The notes beneath the pieces were generated by a model, which worked only from the letters and a program-made list of their open reading frames with translations, was not told the origin of the DNA and did no database searches. The translations under genes and the position numbers were made by a program. DNA of 64,000 bases from Fallopia convolvulus (taxonomy: Eukaryota; Streptophyta; Magnoliopsida; Caryophyllales; Polygonaceae), in NCBI GenBank assembly GCA_964016875.1, contig OZ024718.1, positions 40,674,406 through 40,738,405 of the forward strand, given 5' to 3'. Positions 34,054 to 46,030 of the stretch are shown piece by piece. Each line of letters opens with the position of its first letter. The first letter of the stretch is position 1.

Positions 34054-34807
34054 TAGGGGTGTCAAAAGGGTGGGTCGGGTCGGGTCAGGTCGGTTTCGGG
34101 TTAAATTCGGATATTTTGATAATCGGGTCAAATTGGGTTGGGTCATTTTGGGTCAGGTGCTCAATTAATCGGACAAAGTCAGGTTTTCGGTTCAATTTCG
34201 GTCGGGTTATTCGGTTTTTGGTCCAACTAGATTTCGGATAAGTCAGGTTTCGGGTTTAGTCAGATTTCGAATTTAGTTGGGTTTCGGGTTTTTAGGATTT
34301 TGGGTGAATCAGATTTCGAGTTTGGCCGGATTTTAGGTTAATCGGATTTCGGGTGAGCCGGATTTTGATTGAGACCATGTATCGAATGATGATTTTTTTT
34401 TAGTTTAACTACTCTAGGGTCTAAATATTTAATGTAACATTTAAATTAAAAACATAATTATAATAAATATTCACTATTATTAATATTTTTAAAACATAAT
34501 ATAATTTTCGCATGATTTCGGGTCGATTAACTTAGATTATCAGATGGTTTCGGGTCCGGTAACTTCGGATTTTCGGATGAGTTTGGGTCCGATAGCATCG
34601 GATATCGAGCTGCATCCGGCTATTCCATTCGGGTATAATCGGTTCTGGTTAATCTCATATTTAGATTTTTTGGGATTCGGGCCAAATCAGTTCGAGTCAA
34701 ACATGTCTTGGGTATACAATTTTTTATTCTTTTCGGGTGTCAGGTCTGGTTTGATGTTGGGTGGGTCGGGCAGGTTTATCAAGTCTGGTCAAGTTTTGAC
34801 ATCCCTA
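34054..34807. mobile_element. Element K: hAT-like non-autonomous DNA transposon
   Basis: Termini TAGGGGTGTCAAAA and TTTTGACATCCCTA are inverted, matching hAT-type ends. The flanks attgcaat (34046-34053) and attgcaac (34808-34815) are an 8-bp duplication with one mismatch, the hAT length. At both ends the interior is filled with short repeats of gggtcgggt and ttcgggttt type (34064-34370 and 34550-34790), with an AT-rich middle. There is no transposase. It sits in D just past the protease. Confidence 0.85.
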
Positions 34808-34815
34808 ATTGCAAC

Positions 34816-36140
34816 TACAAGATTGTAAGACGCCGACCTACAAGATTGTAAGAAACTCAAAACTCCAAAACTTGAAGAAGTCGAGCTAGATTTTGAGAAT
34901 CCAATGAAAAAAATTTGAGTGGGAGCAGACGTAGCACCTAAGATGCGAGAACAACTAGTCCACTTCTTATGATCCTATTCCGATTGCTATGCGTTGTCAA
35001 ATGAGGACATGTTCGGAGTCAGCCTCGACGTGATTACTCATGATCTCAATGTTGATGTCAAGATACCGACAGTCAAACAGAAAAGACGTAAGTTCGCTCC
35101 AGAATATAATCAAGTAATAAACGAAGAGGTAAAATCTTTACTTGAGTTTGAAATATAAGGGAAGTGAAATGCCCTGACTGGTTTGAAAAAGTGGTTGTTG
35201 TGAAGAAAAAGAACGGGAAGTGGCGTATTTGCGTCGACTTAACCGCTTTAAACAAAGCGTGTCCCAAAGTTCTGTTCCCTCTACCTCATATTGATGTTAT
35301 GGTAGAGGCGATGGTGGGACACAAATTGTTAACTTTCATGGATGCATTTAGTGAAGATCACCAATTACTGATGCATCCTGATGACCAAGAAAAAACGACA
35401 TTCGTAACTAACCAGGGAATCTATTGTTATAAAGTTATGTCGTTCGGACTTAAGAACGCAGGTGCTACTTATCAAAGATTGGTTAATAAGATGTTTTAGG
35501 AAAAACTGGGTGATACCATTGAGGTGTACATCGATAACATGCTGGTTAAATCATTGAAAGCTGAAGACCACATTCGCCATCTAAAAGACGCATTTCAGAT
35601 TTTGAGACATTACGAGATGAAGTTGAACCCAGGAAAATGCTCCTTCGGTGTTACATTGGGGAAAGTTCTCGGTTATATCGTAACGTAAAGAGGGATCGAG
35701 ACCAGTCTAGAACAAATAAAAGCCATCATAGAGATCCAGTCACCCCAATGCATCAAAGACGTACAAAAGTTGACTGGGCGAGTAACAACTTTGAACAAAT
35801 TCATTTCCTGATCATTAGATAAAAATAAGATGTTTTACAACATCTTGAGGAAGAACATGTCATTTAAGTGGACCGAGGAACATGAAAACGCGTTTCAGGA
35901 TTTGAAGAAGTATTAATACAACCTCAAATCTTGTCCAAGCCGAAACAAGGAGAGATACTTTACCTCACCTAGTAGTTACAAAAGCCACTATAAGTTCAGT
36001 ACTAATTCGAGAAGAAGGAGGAAACCAGTTGTCGATCTACTATGTAAGTAAAACTTTGCTAGACGCGGAAACGAGGTATTCTCCTATAGAAAAACTTGTG
36101 CTATCACTAGTCATGGATTCGATTAAGTTACGTCGATTAA
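34816..36140 (+). pseudogene. D reverse transcriptase and RNase H start
   Basis: After K, the region before the fingers holds VSLDVITHDLNV and KQKRRKFAPEYN (about 35015-35110). Then come NGKWRICVDLTALNKACPKV (35206 on), FGLKNAGATYQRLVNKMF (35443-35497), and the catalytic motif VYIDNMLVKS (about 35524), where the second Asp of YxDD is Asn. RNase H starts near 36030 with SIYYVSKTLLDAETRYSPIEK and breaks off at about 36140. Everything up to the antisense gene is missing. Stops occur at 35157, 35497, 35686, 35810 and 35913. Confidence 0.85.
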
Positions 36141-36480
36141 GTTACCTACTAAACACTATTACACACTTGTCTCCTTTAGCATTCTCACAAGAGCTTTCCA
36201 AACAAAACCAGGGTGTACGCCGCTTTAACGCGTTGATCAATCTCCTTGACGTGTTACCTCTTAAAACCTGCAAAAACAAAGCAGACAAGCACAAGTAAAT
36301 ACATGCTGAAAAGCAATAAAAAAAACTAAACACCTTAGCTATAACACTAAGCACAATGTCCACAAACATCCAAATAAGTGGCCAAAAATGACCACTAAAA
36401 CACCTTTTTCAACTAAAACCCAACACAGTTGGCAAACCAAAATATTGTTTTTAACTTAGAACATGGGAGTGAGAGAAACT

Positions 36481-38170
36481 TCATTCCTTCGATGCATCCT
36501 CGGCAACCTTGTCTACTTTAGGATCCTTGACTTCAGTTGGAGAAATCCCGGCCATAACTTGAGCTACCACATCACTTGGAGGGTAAAGAGCTTCAAACTC
36601 GCGTCTTTCTTTGGCCGCATCCCAAGAAGTATGATTATCAGCCGCATACTTTTCCATTGCTTCAATGCAAGCACGAAAGGACCAATAATTCGCTGCCTCC
36701 TCGACCTCTTTAACTAGTGAGTGGCTCCTTCTTTGTAGCAATATGAAGTTTAGGCTTCAAGTCATTGACCACTTTTGACATCTCACCAATCCTCTTTTCT
36801 AAGGCTTTCTTCTCATACTTGAAGAAATTGGTCCTCTGCTTCTCAAGTTGGATGTTAACATTAGCACAGGACAACTGAATAGGAAACTCCTTGAAAAGGT
36901 CAAACATCGCTAAAGTGATCTGAAGACCTTGAAAAAGAGAAAAAAACTTAAGAAAGATTCAAGGAATGATTTGCATGCAAAAAATAATGAACACATCTTT
37001 ACCTGCCACTATGCCGCTGCCATAATGCCCACAATGTATAGAGGCAAGAGGGAGTTCATGTATTTCTCTACCGCCCGATCCAGTGACATCATTATCCTCG
37101 ACATCTCAGAGAGACTAGGGGTAGAGGAACATTTTGAAGAAGTCGCCTTGGTTGGGGTTGAAGAAGGCTTAGGAGGCAGTGAAACCGCCAAAGAGGTGTC
37201 TATTGTAGAGGTCACATCCATCTTTCTCTTCTTCTTGTCCTCGACTCGTTTCGCAGTTGATAAGGCGATGGCGCCCGAGCGAGTAGTTCTTGAAGCTGAA
37301 ACATGCAAGGAGTAAGATCAAATAAAGAAAGCGAAAAAAGTGTAAACAAGATGGGAGCTCTGTACTTGATATCTCGGATTCTTCAGAAAGAGAGTGACAT
37401 TGTTTGATGATTTTAGAGTACATTTTCTTGCTTACAGGAAGATCAAGGATGCGAGCAACATGTTGAGTAGAAATGTCTTGCGCCACTAACGATGAGATAT
37501 CCATTGCACAACAAACAAAAAGATGATCAAAAGTTACTACCTTCGATAAACTTAAGGAAAAAAAACAAAAACGACGCGTTACCTGTGTCACGCCAACGAG
37601 GTTTAAGGAAGTCGCATTCAAATCCTAAATATGAAAACTTTACAAAAAGAACCTATTTGCCCAGCCCCTATCCGACATAGACACATCCAACACCAGATCA
37701 GACTTGCTTCGAAAAGTTTTTAAGGTGAAACGACCAAAACTCTCCTTGGAAAGACCATAGGTATAGAAAAGATCAGAGGAAGCAAAAGTAATGTCGTGAG
37801 CGGAACAAAGGAGGTCAACAAATAAGAGGAGTCTCCATATATGGGGAAGAAGTTGGTCGGGAGATACAACTAAGGTTTTTAGAAGATCAATGACAAGAGG
37901 AGAGAAGAGGAAGTACGTGATCGATCGAAAGGGATATTCATAGAAACAAACCCAATCATCACTGTAGGAGTTGACCCACCCATTCCGTCCAGGAATATAT
38001 ACCACCGCAGACATTTGAAAACCAATGGACAGAGCGAATGAGGCAGAATTGGAGGAAGATCTGATTGTATGTTGGGAAAGGGAAAGAACGCGAGAAGGTT
38101 TGTAAACTCGGGGTTCATCCAGTTCGTAACAGTGAGAAAAGTGGTCGCAAGAAGACTCTGTTTCACTCAT
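36481..38170 (-). pseudogene. D antisense spliced gene, relative of the C antisense gene
   Basis: The start at 38170 is in good context (caccATGag). The first exon (to about 37650) encodes the conserved domain: DWVCFYEYPFRSITYFLFSPL and a later DRGWANRFFL align with the C motifs. Further exons are suggested near 37615-37580, 37505-37370, 37290-37010, and 36935 to 36481, joined by GT-AG-like borders. The last gives Lys-rich coiled-coil text and a tail with YWSFRACIEAMEKYAADNH. Some splice sites look mutated (near 37505 a caatg replaces cag), so it is probably dead. Opposite strand to D gag-pol, as in C. Function unknown. Confidence 0.6.
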
Positions 38171-38368
38171 GGTGTAGTAGGAAAGATGCTCGAAGAAGAA
38201 GAAATGGTAGGGAAGAATGTACTTGGGCAAGAAAGGCGTTGAAGCGTGACAAGTTGAAGAATATGAAGGCAATAAATAGATGAGATGTCTCTGATGCCTC
38301 CTAATTTCCAAGGCACTAATTTGAAAACCCTTGAAAAATTAGGAGGGAATTTTTAGCGGTTTTAGGGG

Positions 38369-38809
38369 GGAAGGGCCATGTATTTTTGGGCTACGGAAAC
38401 AGAGATTGAGGCCCATCAACATGGACAACTTATTTCATTGGGCATTAACTACGTGTGGAAAATTCGCCCTCAACGACTCGCCTATTAAGCCGTTGGCGAG
38501 ATTTCAGGAATGGCGGAGCTAGGCGTATAACGTCTCTTTAGTAGAGAGAGTTATTAAAGGACGAGGAAAAAGAGAAGGGAGGGTCATCGGATAATGCAGT
38601 ATTAAGCTCGAGTTCTCATACCCCTGAGTCAATCAAAATACTTCATCGATTTCGAATTAAAGTTGAAAAACTCATTTCTATTCATCAAATCAAGGTTGTA
38701 TAACCTCCATTCGAGAATATATATCTCTTAATTTCACAACTCTTATCTTGTTAACATCTTTTTCATTTTCATATTTCTTTGCAATATCGATATTGTTAAT
38801 GTGTTAAGG
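38369..38809 (+). repeat. D 3' LTR, first piece
   Basis: It matches 32108-32545 with many substitutions. The first four bases read ggaa where TGTT is expected, and the TATA-like motif has become gttattaaagg. It is preceded by a purine-rich ttttagggg. The LTR continues at 46898-46913 and 54182-54241 beyond B and G. Confidence 0.8.
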
Positions 38810-39671
38810 TGATGCGTCCTCGTATGGGATGCTTCGGATCGAACGTTCTTTGAGTAGTAGGTCTCGAATTAACACAGCGGAAGACTTGATTATGGCACAA
38901 ACAATTGCAAGAACACGAGAATCTCGAGAATTTGGATGATAAAGGTGGCGGCGCAATAGCACTAAGGAGAAACTAGGAGAAAACCCTCGACTAAATTAAT
39001 CCTTAAGGGTGCGCTCAATGAAAAACATAGTCCTAAGCCTCTTATATAGGGAGGCGGCACGAAATAAGCAAAGAAAACCCTAGTATGGGCGGCGCGCCTA
39101 GGGTGGATGCGTAGAACCAAGCCCAGCGGCACAAGCCCATAATCCTTCGGTGCAAGGCCCATAAATCACTTACTAAAATCATAAAACTACTAATAGCAAT
39201 GTTCTATAATGGAAATAGTGCAAAAAACTACTAGAAATAGATAGGTCGTTCGTGACCGTGCTCGCAGTGTCACGACACGCTTGGCGCGGCGCTGGCGAGG
39301 CGCGGACACGATGTTGGCGAGGTCACGGCGCGACACTGGGCGCTGGCGTGGATGCTGGCGAGGGCGCTGGCGCGAGGGTCGCGAGAACCTCAAGATGCGA
39401 TCCATGGCACGGTGCAAGGCTCGGGTCCGATGGTGGCAAGGGGTTGGAGGTTGTCACTGTCGGTCCGAGTTGAGGTTCCTCGACGGCGAGGACGCACAAG
39501 GCAGTGTGCGTCGGCGCGGCGAGGGATGCGCCGTGGCCTGCGGAGAGGCGTGCCACAAGTGATTGTGTCGCGGTCTGGATTGCTCGAGTCCTGGCACGAG
39601 TGATGGGGCCATCCGAGCGAAGTGTGAAAGCGTCGTCCTCCTGGCTAGCATCCATGGCGGGGGTCGCATCA
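38810..39671 (-). repeat. B 3' LTR, encodes pol tail
   Basis: The pol frame of B stops at 39323, so about 349 bases of the LTR are coding, including the GPITRARTRAI motif. On the minus strand a TATA-like tatataag lies near 39045. The purine tract is the complement of 39672-39684. The outer end has a TGATGCG inverted terminus. Confidence 0.95.
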
Positions 39672-40770
39672 CCCTCCCCCACTTGGTTGGGAAACGTCCC
39701 CGTTTCCTCATAAGCAGGCTCAACATAGGGGGAGAGTTCGGCGACATTAAAAGTGGAATGCACCGAATACTTGCATGGGAGTTCGATCTTGTAGGCGTTG
39801 TCCCCGATTCGCTCCAAGACTCTGAAAGGGCCGTCTCCTCTTGGATGAAGCTTTGTCTTCCTAGAATCCGGAAAACGGTCCTTGCGAAGATGTAACCAAA
39901 CGAGATCTCCGGGGTTGAAAATCAGCCGCTTCCTTCCCTTGTTATGCTGCGCCTCGTACTGGCTTGTCCGGCGCTCCAACTGAGTCCTTGTTCTCTCGTG
40001 CAACTTGCGGATGGCGTCGGCGCGGTTAGACGCGTCGATGTGCTCGCCGTTCTTCAAGGGGCGAGGGACAAGATCCATGGGGGAGTGTGGATTGAGGCCG
40101 TAGACGATCTCGAACGGCGTCATCTTGGTAGCCGAGTATTTGGACCTGTTGTAAGCAAACTCAACAAAAGGAATTAGATCCTCCCACCGGCGTGGGTTAT
40201 GTTTGAGCACCGTCCGGAGAAGGGTGCCCAGAGTCCGATTGGTCACCTTAGTCTGACCATCGGTTTGGGGATGGTAAGAGGTTGAAAACAGCAATTGTGT
40301 ACCTAGCTTTCCCCAAAGCGTCCTCCAGAAATGGCTACAGAATTTCGTGTCTCGGTCACTAACAATAGTGCGAGGCACGCCATGTAACTTCACGACATGC
40401 TCAAAAAACAAGTTTGCGATTTCCGTCGCATTGTTGTTTCCTTTGCATGGCACGAAGTGAGCCATTTTGGAAAAACGGTCCACAATTACGAAGATCGAAT
40501 CCTTACCACGCCTTGCCATTGGAAGGCCCGTGATAAAATCCATGGAAAGGTCTTCCCACGGGGTTTCTTGAATGGGAAAGGGCGTGTATAGGCCATGAGG
40601 TTGAGACCTCGATTTTGTGGTTTGGCACGGCACACAACTGCGGCAATACTTGTGGACATCCGAGGCCATGTGTGGCCAAAAGAAATGCTCACGAAGTGCT
40701 GCTAGGGTTTTGGCTATGCCAAAATGGCCTCGGCCATCATGAGCTTCTTTGAGCAATAGATGCCTCACAG
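39323..40770 (-). pseudogene. B integrase and C-terminal tail (Glu to Lys at catalytic site)
   Basis: The open frame of about 480 codons has the HHCC zinc finger (H-GRGHFGIAKTLAALREHF, then C-x2-C in CRSCVPCQ), the core with MDFITGLP (first Asp) and VSDRDTKF (second Asp), and then DGQTKVTNRTLG. In A the last motif is DGQTEVTN, so the catalytic Glu is Lys here. After the core come GDLVWLHLRK and a chromodomain-like end (PCKYSVHSTFNVAELSPY), then a tail inside the LTR with SDGPITRARTRAI. The start is set by a frameshift near 40790 that separates it from the frame upstream. Integration by this protein is very unlikely. Confidence 0.85.
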
Positions 40771-41040
40771 ACGAGGCCGGAATGCAAAGCTTTCCGGCTC
40801 GGTAAGGTATCCATTGTCCAAAAAATTGGACTCATGGATTCGACTTTGCTCGAGGTGCTCCATGATCGGTTTAAAATATGGATCATGCAAGTATAAATCT
40901 TTAATCAAGGAGAACCCGAGCAAATTGGCCTGTAACTGAGTCAAGAGAACATACCTGCGTGACAATGCGTCTGCCACGACATTTTCCTTTCCTTTCTTGT
41001 GGGTGAGATATACGGAAAAGTTTCCATAAACTCCACCCAC
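40765..41040 (-). pseudogene. B RNase H to integrase bridge (frameshifted)
   Basis: This short frame gives KKGKENVVADALSRR, the end of RNase H, and then a linker. It overlaps the end of the 1102-codon frame upstream, showing a single-base loss near 41030, and stops at 40765 after another shift. It is not a gene by itself. Confidence 0.8.
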
Positions 41041-44000
41041 CGAGCATGGCGCCTGTTAAGAGTCATTTGACTCTTTAGATAAGCTAAGGTCGCGTGGTCC
41101 GTGTGGATCACGAATTCCCTTGGCCACAAATAATGTTGCCATGTCTTAAGAACCCGAATTAGCGCGTACAACTCCTTGTCATACGTCGGGTAATTTAGAG
41201 TTGCCCCCGTAAGTTTCTCACTAAAATATGCAATGGGGCGTCTCTCTTGAAGGAGTACTCCGCCTATTCCATAGTCAGAGGCGTCGCACTCGATCTCAAA
41301 CCGCTTAGTGAAGTCTGGCAATTGCAAGACCGGAGCGCCACATAAAGCTTGTTTTAAGGCCTGAAAGGCGGCCTCATGTTGCGGCATCCACTTGATTGTG
41401 GTTTCCTTCTTGGTCAGATTATGGAGTGGCCCGGCGATGGAACTAAAGTCCTTGACGAAACGCCTACAGAACCCTGCGAGCCCTAAGAAGGATCGAACCA
41501 TCGTTGGGGTCGTAGGGGTGGGCCACTCTCGGATGGCGCGGATCTTGTCGTCATCCACTTTTAGCCCATCCTTGGACACGACGAACCCAAGAAAATGCGT
41601 CATGTCCGTGCAAAACGAACACTTGTCTAGGTTTACATACAATGAATGTTCGTGAAGGCATTCTAACACCAACCTAAGGTGCCTCGCGTGAGAGTCCAAG
41701 TCTCTAGAAAAAACCAAGATGTCGTCAAAATACACAACGACAAAACGTCCTAAAAATTTTCTAAACACAAAATTCATAAGCCGCATAAAAGTACTAGGGG
41801 CATTTGTCAAGCCAAAAGGCATGACAAGCCGTTCGTACAAACCATGCTTGGTTTTGAATGCGGTTTTCCACTCGTCGCCCTCATGCATACGGATTTGGTG
41901 ATATCCGCTCCGAAGATCAATCTTGGAAAACAAGGCGGCGCCATGGAGCTCATCGAGCATGTCATCGAGCCTCAGAATCGGATGCTTGTACTTCCCCGTA
42001 ATCTGATTAATGGCTCGACAGTCGACGCACATACGCCACGAACCATCTTTCTTCGGCACAAGGATCACCGGCACGGCGCACGGGCACAAAGATTCTCGAA
42101 CAAATCCCTTGTTCAAAAGCTCCTGAACCTGTCGTTGTAGCTCCTCGGTTTCCCTAGGCGAAGTCCTATAGGCAGCTCGATTAGGAAGGGACGCGCTTGG
42201 CATGAGATCGATCTTGTGCTCGATCCCGCGGATTGGTGGCAAGCCCTTCGGTAGTTTATCCGGCATAATGTCTTCGAACTCCTTCAAAATAGACACAATA
42301 GAAGAAGGAAGTGAAGAATCCACAGATTTAGTAATAGACAGAGGGGAAAAAAGAATGAAACAAGAAAGACTCCCCTGAATAGATTTCTCGACGTCCCAAC
42401 GCCTGGCTAAGAGAAGACAATCCTGGCATGTGCCTAGCAAAGGTGGCTCGGCGTCGGAGCTTGTACGAGATGGTTCTGGGGCGAGTTTTGGACATGTGAT
42501 AGCCTCTGAAATTTGTGAATCAACGCCCCTGGAAACGCCATGAAATTCTTTCCGTAGCTCCTGAAATCCCAGTTTCCGTGCAGCGACGGCGTGCTGTGCG
42601 ACGCTAGGAGACGTACTCGGTGGACCCTTGCTTAAATTGACTTCTCCTGGGCGTTTTTTCTTCAGATCTGGTGGGAAATCAATTTTAATCTGTTTTGGAA
42701 CAGAAACACCCATGGAATTGTCCGAAACCTGCTGAAGACCCTTCTTATCGAAATCTGCGGCGTTCGGCGCGTTGCCGATGCCTCTAGACGTGAATTTCCG
42801 GCCCGACTCTAGCTGCTGTCGACGCTTCCCATCTGTAACATCTTCACCACTGGTTTGAGGAGGTTTGGCACCTGGAAGGCCCTTGGAATCGGCAGAATTG
42901 GTGGTGGACGCCGTTGGCGTCGTGTTCGGCGCGCCGGTGCCGCTGTCGCTAGCTTTCTGTCTTTGTCTCTCGGCTTCATCCTGTAGAGCCTCACTAGGCG
43001 GCATAGGTAAGAGTGTCGCGCGCTTCCCGTGGTAATTGAACATGTAAGTGTTCAAATACCCGTCGTGAAGCACGCGACGATCGTATTGCCATGGGCGCCC
43101 CAACAAAAGGTGTGTGGCGTCCATTGGCGTTACATCACAAAGGATAGAATCTGAGTATTGACCAATGGAAAAATTGAAGATTACCTGTTTGTCGACCCAA
43201 TCTCCTCCATCATTGGATATCCATTGAAGCTTGAAAGGTTGTGGATGAGGTGTGGTCGGCAACTTGAAATGATCAACAACTTTTTTGGAGAGGAAATTGG
43301 CGCAGCTTCCCGAATCAATGATGACGCTCAAGGAAACATTGTTAACCAAACATCGAGTGTGGAAGAGTTTCTCCCTTTGATCTTGCTTTGGCGTCTCACG
43401 CATGCTCAAAGCGCGCCTTGTCACCAATCCGAGTTTTTCGATACCGAGAGCCTCCGATGGATCGCATTCGAGCTCGGCATCCTCGTTCAATGGTGGCTCG
43501 ATCTCCTCTTCATCTTGGCTATCATATGGCTCCCCTTGTGTTGTAAACAAGACTTTCTTGGCATTCGGACAGTTTCGTTGAATGTGCCCACGGCCTCCAC
43601 ATTTATAGCATGCCATGTCTCGTGCGCGATCGGCATTTTGCTCGGCGCTGCGTGGTGCGGCTGGCGCCTTGGACGACGTGGCTTCGGTTTTTGCCTTAGA
43701 ACCTGTCGAAGCACTTTGCAAAGAAGAAACAACCCGATTAGTAGAAAAACCGGATTGACAAGAGTTAGAAGCATACCTTGTATTGGACCAACTCGACTTG
43801 GTTCGCATTTCTTGCTTGTGGATTTGCATAGCGGTGTGAACCAAGTTGTTGATGTCCTTGATTGGAAGAATCTCCAAGCGATATTGTATGGATTGTCGCA
43901 AACCCGAGATGAACCTCGTCTTCATCACCGAGGGCGACACACTCATTCCTGCTTTGAAGAACATGTCTTCAAGCTTTGAAAAATACTCTTCCGGCGTCAT

Positions 44001-44249
44001 CGACCCTTGCTTGATGCGCATAATCTCTATATGCATCTTGTCCTTGTAATCTGTCGGGATATATCTCTTCTTCAAGATGTAGACGAGTTGATGCCACTCT
44101 CGGATTAGGGGTTTGCCTTGTCGAATCCTTTCGGACTCGAATCGGTTCCACCAAGTCCTAGCGGCACCATGGAAGTGCAAAGTCACAACTTCCACTTTCT
44201 CGTCATCTTCATAAACTAAGTGTCGGAGCGTGTGCTCCGTACCTTGCAA
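40941..44249 (-). pseudogene. B gag core, protease, reverse transcriptase, RNase H (long open frame)
   Basis: The frame stays open for about 1,100 codons. Order: gag core with AARTWWNRFES, CCHC knuckle CYKCGGRGHIQRNC (about 43600), protease with intact IIDSGSC (about 43325) and LLGRPWQ, reverse transcriptase with PNRAAYR, KKDGSWRMCVD, KIDLRSGYHQIR, the catalytic YFDD (about 41740), then RNase H ending near 41030. It is separated from the upstream gag frame only by a TAG at 44255-44253, where A has a Ser codon. All visible catalytic residues here are present, so this half could still be functional if read through. B could in principle have been moved by its own or a related element's proteins. 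Confidence 0.9.
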
Positions 44250-44252
44250 CCA

Positions 44253-45323
44253 CTAGATAAAAGCGTCAGGATCATAAGAACCGTAAAAGGGTTCGAATTT
44301 TACCTTATTATCGCGACGGTTGTGGCGTGGATCTCTAGCATCGCGTTGCTCACGATCGCGCCGAGGGCTGGCACGCCGAGGTGAATGCGCTCGCCTGTCG
44401 CGCCGGTGCCGAGGCGGGCCTCGTGGTGGATCGTCATCGCCATCATCCGGATCGTCTCCATCATCGGGCCTCCGTGGATGCCGAGCGTCTCGATCCCTGT
44501 CGCGTCTTCCCTTCGCGGCGTGCTTGCGGCCCGAGCCATAGACTCGGTCGTACTCGGTGCGATTCTTGGCAAGGTGCGATGGCGGAATCCAATCCGAAGG
44601 CCTGTGATCTAGTTCTTCCGGATCCTGCACATGTGGATGCTCAAAAGACGATTCATTAGAGTAATCAGAAAACTCATCATAGTCATTTTCAAATTCGGAG
44701 AACGGACTCTGAGCACTTTGATGCCCGAGGTCGTCCTCAACTCTGTATGCGTCGGCATCGTAATACTTGGCCCCGTGCTTCCGCTTTGGGGTTTCGTAAA
44801 CATATGCAGGCGTCTTTTTCTGTTTATGCTTTTTCTTGGGATCCCCACTCATGTGGTGACATCTATACTCCTCGGAGTTATACTCCTCATCGGAATATAC
44901 GTCGTACACTTGTGTGTCCCGATAATCTCGCGCCATTTGATAGCGATCCGCGGTCCGGGGACCACCATCGTGCCTATCATGTTGACGACTTTCTTTGATT
45001 GACTCCATGTGATGCATGGTGCCGAATTGTGAGGAAGGTTGGGCATGTTGCTTCCCCTTGGCACGAGCCCTGGCTACGTCGTTTGCGGACACCCCCGGGT
45101 TGGCGTGGATCTCCGAGGCGAGGGCATGGGCTCCCGACACCGTGTGCTTGGATTGAGCTTGGCTTTCGGCCAAGAGCTTTTCTAGTTCTTGTATACGCGC
45201 CATTTCCTCGGGTGAAAATTTTTGAGATGGATTCGGCAACAGGGTTGGATTGGTGTTTGTTGGATTATCGTTGTTGACACCATCTCCCGAGTCCGAAATT
45301 GTACCTATTGTAATACCAGTCAT
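44253..45323 (-). pseudogene. B gag N-terminal region ending at a nonsense codon
   Basis: From the ATG at 45323 the 356-codon frame has a helical segment (EEMARIQELEKLLAESQAQ), then a Lys/Arg/Asp/Pro-rich low-complexity linker with an HRR-RR-type charge pattern. It stops at a TAG at 44255, right before WLQGTEHTLRH. The same position in A reads ISWLQG, so this is most simply a Ser to stop mutation within one gag. Confidence 0.85.
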
Positions 45324-46015
45324 CGAAGCAGTAAGAAGTTCACAAGCAACAAAAACAACGAGTTACGGTTCGCTTAAGTCAAGCCTACCCTTTAGTTCAA
45401 ACCACACGAACAAGGATTGGCTAGGCTAAAGGTCACTCGATCTCGATCTAAGATTTGGATCCGAAAATCACAATGCAAGCAAGCACGTCAAGAATAAGTT
45501 GCAACCAAAATCAACAAGACAACAAACGACGTGATGGAATGAATGCGTGGACAGCGAACCCAACACAATTGAACGTTCTTGCCTTATTTTGGCTTGTGAG
45601 CGTCCAAAGATTTTTTTTAACACAATCGACTACCTTACCTTATTTTGGCTAAGGCAGTCGAAAGACGTTGTTTTTATATAATATTTAACGAGACTAGGTT
45701 TACTCCTCTAGAATCGTAGAACACAAGTAACAATATCAACACGCAATAAAGTCGAAAGAAGCACAAGAGAAATTGGCAAAACAAATCCTATGTTCATGCA
45801 ACTAGCAAGACAAAGCGAAATCTTCACCAAAATCAATAGATCAATCGAGTTAGGTCACGGTTGATTTTTTTTTTAACAAAGTACGAAAGCCAGAAAAAAT
45901 TTTGGGACCCTAGATGACGGATTTTGCGAAGTGGAGGATGAATTCTAGGGTTTTATGCAGCGGATTGACGTGTGAGAATGAACAAAGAGGGTTGAACGAG
46001 ACTTACTCAAACCTT
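45324..46015 (-). other. B untranslated leader
   Basis: No coding frame is seen. The gccaaaataagg motif occurs twice (complement of 45582-45594 and 45638-45650), 56 bases apart, as in A (63 apart). A ttaaaaaaaatctttgg stretch is also conserved between A and B. These probably mark a structural RNA leader signal. Confidence 0.6.
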
Positions 46016-46028
46016 GGCTCTGATGCCA
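46016..46028 (-). promoter_or_regulatory. B primer-binding site (initiator tRNA-Met type)
   Basis: Minus-strand reading: the LTR ends ...CGCATCA, then ac, then tggcatcagagcc. This is one base off the usual tggtatcagagcc complementary to tRNA initiator Met, which J carries exactly. Confidence 0.8.
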
Positions 46029-46030
46029 GT

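Noticed and set aside
39252..39603. Arg/Trp-rich plus-strand ORFs antisense to the B pol tail
   Set aside because: Mirrored in the right LTR and fully explained by the antisense of the Ala/Pro-rich tail. No domain.
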